Shown here: positions 34,207 to 42,852 of the stretch, piece after piece
Layout of the letters: every line of letters starts with the position of its first letter
How positions within the stretch are numbered: the stretch's first letter is position 1
From: Luteolibacter ambystomatis
Lineage (GTDB): Bacteria; Verrucomicrobiota; Verrucomicrobiia; Verrucomicrobiales; Akkermansiaceae
Length of the DNA stretch: 64,000 nucleotides
Assembly (NCBI RefSeq): GCF_018137965.1
Contig: NZ_CP073100.1
Coordinates: 3,483,754-3,547,753, forward strand
Direction of reading: 5' to 3'
Position numbers and translations under genes: made by a program
The notes under the pieces: generated by a model
The model's input: only the letters and a program-made list of their open reading frames with translations
Told to the model about the DNA's origin: nothing
Databases searched by the model: none

Positions 34207-37200
34207 TCACTTCTTCTCCACCACCTCCAACCGGATCTCGTCCGAGTTCGCGCGCAGTTCCGGCGCGTACATCGCCTCTGCTTTCGCGGGCAGCGCGTGA
34301 TACTTGCCGGGAGCTTCCGCACGGAGCTGGTAGGTCACCTGGCTGGTGCCACGCGGCAGCGACCGGATGAAGAAGTCCACCGTCTTGTCGCGTGGTTCCA
34401 TGTAGGCCTGGATTCTGCCGCGGACGTAACCGCTCAGGCTTTCGGTCGCTTCGAAGCCCGCCGCCTTCGCGTCGGAGAAGATCAGGTATTCGTAGTCGTT
34501 CTTGCTCTCCAGCACGAGCTCCACCTCAATGCGGTCACCACTGGCGAGGCTTGCTCCGTCCTTGAGTTCCTCGCGGCGGAACTTCTGCACGCGCTGGTTC
34601 ACCACGAGTCCGGTCGAGTCCGGTACCACGGTCTGGTTCTCTTCCGGGATCAGTTTGTAAACGTGGCGCTCCACCTTCACCTCGAGGCCCGCCTTGCGCA
34701 GGAAGTCCTCCAGCGAGAAGACCTCCAGATAGACGTTCCCATACAACGAACCTTCCCCCTTCCGGCGCAACTCCACCGTATGCCTGCCCGTCGGCAAGCC
34801 CGCTGCATCCACGATCACCGTGCCATCAAAAGAGAACAGGTTCTCCCGGTCGATGGACACCGTCCGCAGCGATTTCCCATCCAGCAGCACCTCCACATCC
34901 ATCTTCGGAGCAAGCTCACCGCTCGCCTTCAAATAGGCGGCGATGGCCTCGATCGCATATGCGGTGTCGCGGGTGGAGTTCCAGTAGCAGGCATGGCGGC
35001 GGTTGTTCACCAGATACTTCACCAAGCCACGAGTTTCCGGCGCTTTCGGCTTCACCGCCGAAAGCAGCTTGAGATACCAGGCGTTCGCCTCCACATCGCT
35101 GCCATACCAGTACCACCAGTAGGACTCGTTCTTCAGATCAAGGTAGTGGGTCTGGTTTTCATCGTCGCGCTTCGCGAATTGGGCGATGGTCTGCATGACC
35201 TCGTCACGGCGGCCCGCGTCCTTCCTCCGATGAAGCTCCAGCCCCGCGAGGCACTGCGCATACACCGGTAGCTCCAGGCGATCGCGGAACAGGAAATCCA
35301 CCATCTCCGGCCCATCCTTGCCCGCCTCACCCAGCACCATCCGGACAAAGGCATCGGTGGAATCCGTACGGCTCTTCTCGTAGAGTTTCGATGGCTTCGG
35401 CTTCTTGCCCGCTTTCTCCGCAGCAACACGGGCGACATGACGTTTCAGGGCGGCGACTTCCTTTTTCTCAGACGATTGCAGCCACGCGACGCCACGATTC
35501 AGCATGCCGTCCGGCACATTCGCGCCATTCGCCTTCGCGGACAGCAAGCCGTGGACGACCACCACCGTGGTGTGGGGATAAGACGTCTCTCCATAACCGG
35601 AGAACCATCCCCATCCGCCATCGGAGTTCTGCATGTTCATGAGGCGGTCCACGCCCGCCTGCTCCATCTTCTCGATCTCAAGCGCATCGAAAACCGGATT
35701 CCTCTTCCACTGCCGCCATTGCTCGGCACGCTCCCGGGCGTCCCCCATCTGCTGGGGATTCAGGTTGATGCGTTTCTCGCGGATCTCATCGAGATTCACA
35801 CCGAGGTCCTGCACCATCTTCCGCGCGATCACCAGGGGCACGAAGCGGTTCAGCGTCTGCTCGGTACAGCCGTATGGATACTCCGCCAGATAGGGAATGG
35901 CATCCACCACCGCACCCGCCACCGTGGGCGAGAAACGGACCGTGAGCTTGGTCTGGTCGGCGCGGCGTTGCTCCGGAATCTCGAAATCGATCGACGTGCT
36001 GTCCTTGCCCGGATCGATCACCCGGCTCCACGCATCCTGGCGCAACATGCCGTGAACGATCACCGGCACCTTCTTCTCGATTGCATCGCCGTCGTCCGTG
36101 GTCACCGCTTTCATGCGAACCACGGCTTCTCCTTCCTTGAGGGCTTTCACCCGCCAATCGACACGAACCTCGCCCTTGGCAGGTATCTCCACACTTTTGG
36201 TCTCGCCCCCGATCTGCTCGACCGTGCCGCCTTCAAGCTCCAGCGAAACCTTCACCGTCCTGGGTGCGTCGTATTCGTTATGGACGACCGCGCTGAATAC
36301 CGCCTCATCCTTCTCGACGAGGAAACGCGGAGCTTCCAAACGCACCAGCAATTCCTTCGAGGTGATGATCTCGGCGCTGCCCTCGCCCACCCGGGTTCCC
36401 TCACCCAATGCCCACACGCGGGCTTTCCAGGTGGTGAGATTGTCCGGGAATTCCAGCGGAATTTCCGCGCGTCCTTCCGCGTTGGTTTTCACCTCACCGG
36501 CCCACTTCAACAGATCGGCGAACTCCTTGCGGACAGTGACCGCAGGTTCCGTGCCGTCCTCTCCTCCGGCTGCGTCCTTTTTCTTCGCCACTTCCATGGG
36601 AGCGGCGAAGGTAGCGGGAGCGGCACTGAATGCATCCGCAGCCATCCCGCCCTCGTCGAGGCCCAACCTGCTTCTCGCCGAAGCGGAGCGTCTCTCCAGC
36701 CTGCCGCCCACGCCACCTGTCACGACGCCCACCCATCCGAAGTTGCCCAACGTCTGCATCGTCACCTCATCCGGAGCGGCCAGGCTCCCTTGCGAACCCG
36801 GCACGGACCCCACAGTACGAGGACCCCAGTAATTCCGTTTCCACGACCAGAAGTTTTCCAGGATCGGCGCGGCATTCGGACCGCCGGTGAGTGCCTCCAA
36901 CGCCTTGTCATAGATCGCCACCGTGGTAGTCCCCTGGAATGGCTTGCCCCCGCCATCCCGCACGATCACCGCGAGCGCGGATTTCTCGCCGGGTTTCACG
37001 CGGGCCTTTGCGGGCTCCACCGAGACGTCCAGCGCCCGGCTCTGCGGAGGAAGGAGGATCTGCCTGACCGCGGTGTGAACCTGTGCTCCATGCACCGTGA
37101 CGCCCTCGACAAAGATGTTCGGCATGTCATCGAGCGACAACGGGATCTGCACCTCGCCACTGCGACCATCCAGCACGATCCTTTTCGCCTCACGTCCACC

Positions 37201-40200
37201 GCCTTGTTCGGCACGCAGGAACAACCACACGTGGGCGTTCGGCTGATCGCTGTTCACCCGCAGCTTCACCGTGTCTCCGGGAGCATAGGAAACCTTGTCG
37301 GTCACCAGCTCCAGATCGCCGAATTGCCAGTCATCCCCCGGTTTGTCCGTGCCGTGGACGTTGAGAATGAGTCCGCCCTCGGTGGCCTCGCCACCGTTGT
37401 GAGAGAGCTTCGCCGCAAGCCTGTATTGTCCGGCAGCGGGTGCCTGGAAACGCTGGTGGATCTCTCCTTCCGCATCCGTCTTCACCTGCCAAAGGGAGAT
37501 CTCCTTTTCATCGATGCGGCCGTTTTCTCCTGCCACGAGGCGCAGCAGACGAAGCGTGCCCTCGGCCCCCACCACCGGCTTGCCCGCCAGTGTGGCGGCG
37601 GAAACCGTGACCTCCACATTCTCGCCCGGGCGGGCGTAGCCACGGTCCGCAGCCACCACGATCTCGAACGGTTTCCGCGCGGCCACCACGCTGCCCTTGC
37701 CGGTTTCCTCACGGCGGGAGGCATCCACCACCTTCGCCTCGATCGAATAGCGGGCATCCATGTCGCCATGCACCTGCTTGGCCGGAGCGGTATCCACCTC
37801 CACCCTGGCGGTGCCGTCCTCGCCGATCTGCACGGTGCGCTTGATCACCAGCTCCGGCGGCGTCCAACGGTTGCCGCGCCACCATGGAGGAGACGGTGGA
37901 ATGCAGCCCCAGGACTTCCATCCCGGATGCCACGGAGCCTCGACGCCGCACCACCACGCACCACGGCCATACAGCCAATCCCAGCGCCACATCGGGAACC
38001 AGCGCTCTCCGAGCGATTCGCGGTTCACGGTGATCTCGACGGTGGCATTGCGCACCGGTGCCCCGTGGAAATACACCGCCTTTACGATTGCCGTGAACTT
38101 GTCCCCGAGCCTCACAGGTTCGGACGGAGCCTCGATGCTCACCTCATATTCCGGCTTGCGATACTCCTCGACGCGGAAACGCACGATGGCGGTGATCTGA
38201 TTGGGAATCTCGAAGCGTGCGGTCCATGCGCCGAGCACGGCATTCTTTGGCAGCACGCTCTGGACCTCTATCGCCCCCAAGGCATCTGTCTTGAGATTCT
38301 CGATCTTCATCGCCTCCTGGCCGCAGCCATCGATGAAGATCACCCGGCCGGTCTTCCCTGACCAACGCGCCTCGTCGGCTTTGCCATAGCTGACTTCACG
38401 CAGCCAGAACTTCGCATGGATGGCGTCTCCAGCCTTGTAAAGCGGGCGATCCGTGACGCCGTAGGAGATGGCGTCACGATACGCTCCGGGGTCATTGCCG
38501 CCATATCCGTAAAATGGCCCGAAGCCGCCGAATGCCAGACCCCGGCCGTTCTTCCGGGAAACCATCGACCATTGGTACTGGCTGTCCCAATCGCCTGCCT
38601 TGAGGAGAATGCGGCCCTCGCCATCGGTCGTGCGGTTGAAGATCTTCGTGCGGATTTCGTAGCGTCGTCCCAGCGGCAGCTTCCGCTCGATGTCCACGGT
38701 GCGGTGGCCGAAGAACTCCACTTCCGCGTCCGCCACGGGAGCGCCGGTGGCGGCATCCGCCAGCCAGACCTGACGCCCGGCGGCGGTCTCATGCTGAACG
38801 ATCACCGTATCGATGATCCAGATCACGGTGTGGATGGTATTGCCATTCGCCAGCGTGCCGGTCACCCACCATGCGCCCGGCTTGTCGAGCGGCACCTCGA
38901 TGTTCGCCAACGTATCGCGATGCTTTTCCCCCGGTTTCAAATCCTGCTGCCAGGCCGCTCCGATCTCGCCGAGATACTTGGTGGATTTCCCCTCGATGAG
39001 CCGCATGCCGATCTGCCCCGGCTGGATGCGCTGCCAATCGAGCTCCGGCGGATTGCCCGAAATGTAGTCCTTGATGTCGCGGAGCACCGCTTCCATGTCG
39101 ATGGGCGCGGCGGTGAGCTTGATCGAGCCCGCATTGCGGAAGGTCAGCGGAATTTTCGGCCGCGTGCCGGACGCCGCGGTTTCCGCGGCACCGAAACGTC
39201 CCCATGCGCCGGTGATCTGGGCGAGGAGCTTTTCACGCTGCTTGTCATCGCCGGGACCTTGTTTGGAAATCACCTCGCGCAGCGCGGTCTCCGCACGGTC
39301 ATACTGACGCCGGTCGAGATATTCATCCACCAGAGCATCCCCCGCCGAGCCGCCAACAGACTTGTCATCCAACAGCGAACGATAGAGCGCGATGAAGTGT
39401 TGCCCGGGCGGCAGCTTGAAACGGCGGACACCATCCGAGGTCTTCGCGAGACATTCATCATCTGCAAGAGTGTCCACGGCGAGAATACCCTTCCCGCTTT
39501 CCTCATCCGGAGCTCCCCACCAGCCATACCCGCCCAGGGTCTGCACGCCGTACTGGCTGCGGTTGAACTGGGCCAGATAGAACCGCGACCATGGCTCCAG
39601 AGACGCATTCAACCGCGCCTGCTCGGCCCAGGCGAAACGCAGCCGCTCGCCATCGTTTTTCGCCGCATCCCAGGACGCCGGAACTTCATAGAGCACCGGC
39701 TTGTCACCCGCCCATGGCGCGCCCTCCGTGCCTCCGGACGGACCTTCCTCCTGCCAATCCGGGAGAGTGTCCAGAGGCGTGAGCAACTGGAGCCTCCATG
39801 CCTCGCTGCCATATTGTCCCTCCCCCAGCTTCGCCGCCACCATGGCCCATGCATTGACGCGGAATGCCTCGTCCCGGGCCGTGTCCACCGCGCGCTTCAC
39901 CAGTTGCATCCCGCGGACGAAATCACGGTAGGCGCAGGAGATCATTTCCCCGGCGGTGGCATCGCCATCGCCCGGATTGAAAGAATGCCGGCCACCACGC
40001 CTCGGGCCGTAGTAGCCCTGCTGGCGCTCGAACTCCCCGGCCAGCATCCGGCCGCCGTGAGGCACCGATTGGAGGCTCACGCCCGCGGCCAGCAGCAGAT
40101 GCGGTTGATCGGGATGAGCCTCGAGGGCTTTCTCCATCAGGCCGTCGAACTTCTGCCAATCGTTGAGGCGTTGGAGGGACATCATCACCTTCTCCCAATC

Positions 40201-40380
40201 CTTCCCGGAATTCTCATCTCCGACCGGCAGGAGCTTTTCCTCATAGAGGTCCAGCGCCTCACGCCAGCGCCCCTTGTCCACCATGCCATCGCGTTCCGCG
40301 CGGATCTTCGCGACATCCTGCCCCATGGCAGCGAGTGCAAAAAGCCACATCCCTGTCAGACTGAAGAACAAGGTTTTCAT
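34207..40380 (-). CDS. Alpha-2-macroglobulin family protein
   Basis: This 2057-residue protein starts with a signal peptide (MKTLFFSLTGMWLFALAAMG). After an N-terminal helical, TPR-like region (to about 400) it has macroglobulin-type MG domains, with a segment near 665-700 (DRPLYKAGDAIHAKFWLREV) typical of the MG2/A2M_N region, then the A2M domain (residues about 1350-1450; RLEAPRFLVEKDEAVFSAVV) and the thioester domain with GCTEQ near residue 1505. The final part resembles the receptor-binding domain. Bacterial A2M proteins trap or inhibit proteases, often working with a penicillin-binding protein 1C, which is absent here. Unusually long compared with the roughly 1650-residue E. coli YfhM. 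Confidence 0.9.
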   Translation of the reverse strand: MKTLFFSLTGMWLFALAAMGQDVAKIRAERDGMVDKGRWREALDLYEEKLLPVGDENSGKDWEKVMMSLQRLNDWQKFDGLMEKALEAHPDQPHLLLAAGVSLQSVPHGGRMLAGEFERQQGYYGPRRGGRHSFNPGDGDATAGEMISCAYRDFVRGMQLVKRAVDTARDEAFRVNAWAMVAAKLGEGQYGSEAWRLQLLTPLDTLPDWQEEGPSGGTEGAPWAGDKPVLYEVPASWDAAKNDGERLRFAWAEQARLNASLEPWSRFYLAQFNRSQYGVQTLGGYGWWGAPDEESGKGILAVDTLADDECLAKTSDGVRRFKLPPGQHFIALYRSLLDDKSVGGSAGDALVDEYLDRRQYDRAETALREVISKQGPGDDKQREKLLAQITGAWGRFGAAETAASGTRPKIPLTFRNAGSIKLTAAPIDMEAVLRDIKDYISGNPPELDWQRIQPGQIGMRLIEGKSTKYLGEIGAAWQQDLKPGEKHRDTLANIEVPLDKPGAWWVTGTLANGNTIHTVIWIIDTVIVQHETAAGRQVWLADAATGAPVADAEVEFFGHRTVDIERKLPLGRRYEIRTKIFNRTTDGEGRILLKAGDWDSQYQWSMVSRKNGRGLAFGGFGPFYGYGGNDPGAYRDAISYGVTDRPLYKAGDAIHAKFWLREVSYGKADEARWSGKTGRVIFIDGCGQEAMKIENLKTDALGAIEVQSVLPKNAVLGAWTARFEIPNQITAIVRFRVEEYRKPEYEVSIEAPSEPVRLGDKFTAIVKAVYFHGAPVRNATVEITVNRESLGERWFPMWRWDWLYGRGAWWCGVEAPWHPGWKSWGCIPPSPPWWRGNRWTPPELVIKRTVQIGEDGTARVEVDTAPAKQVHGDMDARYSIEAKVVDASRREETGKGSVVAARKPFEIVVAADRGYARPGENVEVTVSAATLAGKPVVGAEGTLRLLRLVAGENGRIDEKEISLWQVKTDAEGEIHQRFQAPAAGQYRLAAKLSHNGGEATEGGLILNVHGTDKPGDDWQFGDLELVTDKVSYAPGDTVKLRVNSDQPNAHVWLFLRAEQGGGREAKRIVLDGRSGEVQIPLSLDDMPNIFVEGVTVHGAQVHTAVRQILLPPQSRALDVSVEPAKARVKPGEKSALAVIVRDGGGKPFQGTTTVAIYDKALEALTGGPNAAPILENFWSWKRNYWGPRTVGSVPGSQGSLAAPDEVTMQTLGNFGWVGVVTGGVGGRLERRSASARSRLGLDEGGMAADAFSAAPATFAAPMEVAKKKDAAGGEDGTEPAVTVRKEFADLLKWAGEVKTNAEGRAEIPLEFPDNLTTWKARVWALGEGTRVGEGSAEIITSKELLVRLEAPRFLVEKDEAVFSAVVHNEYDAPRTVKVSLELEGGTVEQIGGETKSVEIPAKGEVRVDWRVKALKEGEAVVRMKAVTTDDGDAIEKKVPVIVHGMLRQDAWSRVIDPGKDSTSIDFEIPEQRRADQTKLTVRFSPTVAGAVVDAIPYLAEYPYGCTEQTLNRFVPLVIARKMVQDLGVNLDEIREKRINLNPQQMGDARERAEQWRQWKRNPVFDALEIEKMEQAGVDRLMNMQNSDGGWGWFSGYGETSYPHTTVVVVHGLLSAKANGANVPDGMLNRGVAWLQSSEKKEVAALKRHVARVAAEKAGKKPKPSKLYEKSRTDSTDAFVRMVLGEAGKDGPEMVDFLFRDRLELPVYAQCLAGLELHRRKDAGRRDEVMQTIAQFAKRDDENQTHYLDLKNESYWWYWYGSDVEANAWYLKLLSAVKPKAPETRGLVKYLVNNRRHACYWNSTRDTAYAIEAIAAYLKASGELAPKMDVEVLLDGKSLRTVSIDRENLFSFDGTVIVDAAGLPTGRHTVELRRKGEGSLYGNVYLEVFSLEDFLRKAGLEVKVERHVYKLIPEENQTVVPDSTGLVVNQRVQKFRREELKDGASLASGDRIEVELVLESKNDYEYLIFSDAKAAGFEATESLSGYVRGRIQAYMEPRDKTVDFFIRSLPRGTSQVTYQLRAEAPGKYHALPAKAEAMYAPELRANSDEIRLEVVEKK

Positions 40381-40584
40381 GAGTTCTGCAGAGTAGACAG
40401 CGGACGGCCGGAAGTCTTGGAGGAATTTGCGACCTTTTCGCGATGACGGGGCAGAAAGGCGGACAAACCAACACCGGAATGACGAGTGTCGATCTATCCG
40501 CCCTGCTGCGACCCACTACGGGGTCGGAGAAAATATCAAAGGGCTGTGACGCCCGGAGGTCGCTGCGCGACGCACCGGCTACTT

Positions 40585-40609
40585 TCTTCGACCTCTTCGA
40601 GGTCGAAGA
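40585..40609. repeat. Perfect hairpin in the A2M upstream region
   Basis: TCTTCGACCTC (40585-40595) and GAGGTCGAAGA (40599-40609) form an 11-pair stem with a TTC loop, within the 270-base gap 40381-40650 upstream of the A2M gene. It could be a terminator lacking a U-tract or a small repeated element. Nothing else was recognised in that gap. Confidence 0.5.
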
Positions 40610-40650
40610 TCCAGAACGACCAGACCTATAGGAAGGTATTCTACCGAAGC

Positions 40651-40971
40651 CTACTCGAAGTCGAAGCTCTTGCGGCGCTGGGGGCGCAGGCGGTGACGGC
40701 CGCCGTTCATGGAACGGAGCGGATCGAACAGCTTGTCCATGCCGGTTTCCTTCACCTCATAGACGATGGCCATCAACTCGCCGAGCCGTCCCTTTGGAAA
40801 GCCGCGCTCCTTGAACCACGCGAGATACTCCGGCGGCAGATCCATGACCGGCACTCCGGCAGGCGGATAGTCCTTGGGGCCGAACTTGCCATAGGGCATG
40901 CGCGCCTTGCCGATCTCCGCCAGAAGCCGGCGAAAATCCTCATGGTCGATGTCGGTCAGGTTCACATCCAT
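40651..40971 (-). CDS. DUF3820 family protein
   Basis: A 106-residue protein with the DUF3820 pattern: MPYGKFGPKDYPPAGVPVMD followed by LPPEYLAWFKERGFPKGRLG and LMAIVYEVKETGMD. The family was once named a putative quorum-sensing-regulated virulence factor, but its function is unproven. The C-terminus is basic (RRHRLRPQRRK-like) and may bind nucleic acid, which is only a guess. It follows the coxB terminator on the same strand, so it needs its own promoter. Confidence 0.8.
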   Translation of the reverse strand: MDVNLTDIDHEDFRRLLAEIGKARMPYGKFGPKDYPPAGVPVMDLPPEYLAWFKERGFPKGRLGELMAIVYEVKETGMDKLFDPLRSMNGGRHRLRPQRRKSFDFE

Positions 40972-41032
40972 GCGCTGGGTTCACTCAACCACGAAAATCC
41001 AGATCGGTCACGGACCGGATGCTCCGGACACG

Positions 41033-41067
41033 AAAAAGCCCGCGGGCGATCGCTCACCCGCGGGCTT
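41033..41067 (-). terminator. Rho-independent terminator of the respiratory operon
   Basis: On the minus strand AAGCCCGCGGG pairs with CCCGCGGGCTT (11 pairs, 10-base loop) and is followed by T-rich sequence, 20 bases after the coxB stop. Confidence 0.88.
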
Positions 41068-41086
41068 GGGAAAGGAAAGAGTCCGC

Positions 41087-41914
41087 TTACTTGTGCTCCT
41101 TGGGAGCCTCAGCTGCCTTGGGGGCTTCGGCGGCCTTGGCGGCGGCAGCCTGATTGGCCTTGAGAGAGGATGCACTCTGCTCCTGGAACCACTTGTCGAA
41201 GGCCTTCTGCGGAACCACTTCCATGGTGCCGACCATGTTGCCGTGACCTTCACCGCAAAGCTGGCCGCAGACCACGAAGGTTTCGAGTTCCTTCACCGGG
41301 GTGAACCACATCGGGATCTCCTTGCCCGGGATGGCGTCCTGCTGGATGCGCATCGGGATCATCGAATAGTTGTGGATCACGTCCTTGCTGGTGACGTTCA
41401 GCACCGCCGGGTAGTTCACCGGCAGCTTGAGGATCGGGCTGGTGAAATCGTCGAGCGCGTTCGGATCGTTGTGATCGATGCCGAGCTCGTTCGAGCTGGA
41501 GATGAGGTGCGGATCGATCCGGCCGAATTTGCCATCGGCACCGGCGTAGTGGTAGGTCCAGCCGAACTGCCAGCCCACGACGCGGACACGCAGCGGGTTT
41601 TGTTCCTGCACCAGCTTCCAGGAGTCCACGCGGTCCGCCCAGAGCGGGAACGCGAAGCCGAGGAGCAGCACCGCCTCGATGATCACCACGCCCACCTCGA
41701 TGTGGGAGGAGATGTGGTTGCGGACACCCTCGTAGGAGGCTTTGCCATTGCCGGTGCGGCGGTGCCAGAAGCGGAACAGGCAGAAGAGGAAGAAGATCGT
41801 CCAGCCCATGAACAGCGCGAACATGAACCAGTGGACCACGTCGATGAGGTGGTCAACCTGGCCGCCGTGGGCGGAGAAGCATTCGGGGATGCCGAGGAAT
41901 TTGGAAGGACTCAT
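41087..41914 (-). CDS. coxB: Cytochrome c oxidase subunit II
   Basis: CoxB takes electrons from cytochrome c through its CuA centre and hands them to CoxA. The 275-residue protein has two N-terminal membrane segments (about residues 25-48 and 70-92), the aromatic patch WQFGWTYHY, and the CuA site CGQLCGEGHGNM with the full C-x3-C-x3-H-x2-M spacing. No fused cytochrome c domain is present, so the c-haems come from separate genes in the operon. The alanine- and lysine-rich tail is low complexity. It is the last gene of the complex III-oxidase operon, before a strong terminator. Confidence 0.95.
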   Translation of the reverse strand: MSPSKFLGIPECFSAHGGQVDHLIDVVHWFMFALFMGWTIFFLFCLFRFWHRRTGNGKASYEGVRNHISSHIEVGVVIIEAVLLLGFAFPLWADRVDSWKLVQEQNPLRVRVVGWQFGWTYHYAGADGKFGRIDPHLISSSNELGIDHNDPNALDDFTSPILKLPVNYPAVLNVTSKDVIHNYSMIPMRIQQDAIPGKEIPMWFTPVKELETFVVCGQLCGEGHGNMVGTMEVVPQKAFDKWFQEQSASSLKANQAAAAKAAEAPKAAEAPKEHK

Positions 41915-41953
41915 GCTGAGAGGGAAATCGGAGTGCGGTTTGGGAAGAGGGAA

Positions 41954-42163
41954 TCAGTCGTCGTCCCGGTTATAGGGGACATCGTCACGCAAGCTCGGGT
42001 CGAGCCCGGCGGCCTCGCGGCGGACCAAGCGGGCCATCACCGCGACCACTCCGCCAAGCACCACGAGGATGACGACCAACAGGAAGAAGATCGACCATCC
42101 GGCGGCATCGCCACCACCTTGGGCCATATTGACCTGGCAGGTTGCACACGCGATGAGTGACAT
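41954..42163 (-). CDS. Small membrane protein in the oxidase operon
   Basis: A 69-residue protein with one strong membrane segment (GWSIFFLLVVILVVLGGVVAVMARLV) and an acidic C-terminus (DPSLRDDVPYNRDDD). Two cysteines near the N-terminus (CATC) might bind metal or form a disulfide. It is not recognisable as a known oxidase subunit. It is 39 bases before coxB in the operon and could be a small accessory subunit. Confidence 0.6.
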   Translation of the reverse strand: MSLIACATCQVNMAQGGGDAAGWSIFFLLVVILVVLGGVVAVMARLVRREAAGLDPSLRDDVPYNRDDD

Positions 42164-42195
42164 GGCAGCGGGAGTAAGGGGTTCGGGAGATGGGT

Positions 42196-42396
42196 TCAGA
42201 GGACGAGCTTCTTCGCCTTGCGATAAAAACAGACGCCGTAGATCGGCATGCCGATCAGACCGAGCACCCCCACCACGCCCAAGGCGGTCACCAGCGACGT
42301 GCGGTCGTGGGCGAACAGGAGCCCCCAGGCGGCAATGAAACCGAACAGCAGGGTGCAGACGGTGACGAAGACGATGTGGAAGGCTCGGAGGGACAT
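42196..42396 (-). CDS. Small membrane protein in the oxidase operon
   Basis: A 66-residue protein with two predicted membrane segments (FHIVFVTVCTLLFGFIAAWG and TALGVVGVLGLIGMPIYGVC) and a short basic tail. No family is recognised. Placed between the subunit IV gene and another small membrane protein gene, it may be an extra small oxidase subunit or assembly factor. Confidence 0.6.
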   Translation of the reverse strand: MSLRAFHIVFVTVCTLLFGFIAAWGLLFAHDRTSLVTALGVVGVLGLIGMPIYGVCFYRKAKKLVL

Positions 42397-42442
42397 GGTG
42401 ATGGATTCTAGGGCCGGACGGCCGGTTTCGAAACAGGGAAAA

Positions 42443-42808
42443 TCACTCGGCCTGTCCTTCGTAGCCGGGCTTGGCGCCGGGGAAGAACTTGTCGTGGATG
42501 GGGCTGAAATACGCGAGGGCGGTCAGACCGGCCAGCGAGGCGGCGGTGATGAAGCTGCCGAAGAAGATCCAATAGACGGCCTTCTTCTCATGATTGAGGT
42601 GCATGAAGATGGCGGCAACCAGCGTGGCTTTCACCGAGGCGATGGCGAAACCGATCAGGCAGTCGTCACGGTCGAAGCCGTGCTTGCCGAAATCGAGGAA
42701 CTCCTGGGTGGCCACCAGGTAGGTCAGAACGGTGCCAATGAACAGGACGCCACCGACAAGCAGGTAGGTCTTGGTCTTCTTTTTGATGTCTTCGGGAGAA
42801 TCAGCCAT
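42443..42808 (-). CDS. Cytochrome c oxidase subunit IV-like protein
   Basis: The 121-residue protein has three membrane segments (LLVGGVLFIGTVLTYLVAT, VKATLVAAIFMHLNHEKKAV, FFGSFITAASLAGLTALAYF); the middle HLNHEKK is typical of prokaryotic subunit IV (CoxD/CtaF type). Its role is structural, stabilising subunits I and III. It follows coxC by 44 bases in the operon. Confidence 0.82.
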   Translation of the reverse strand: MADSPEDIKKKTKTYLLVGGVLFIGTVLTYLVATQEFLDFGKHGFDRDDCLIGFAIASVKATLVAAIFMHLNHEKKAVYWIFFGSFITAASLAGLTALAYFSPIHDKFFPGAKPGYEGQAE

Positions 42809-42852
42809 GGGATTCCGGAGTCAGAAATTTGCAGGAAAGGAACTGGAGCACC

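Noticed and set aside
35437-38361. A 974-residue open frame opposite the alpha-2-macroglobulin gene.
   Set aside because: It is the antisense shadow of a real high-GC gene, with histidine- and arginine-rich content and no family features.
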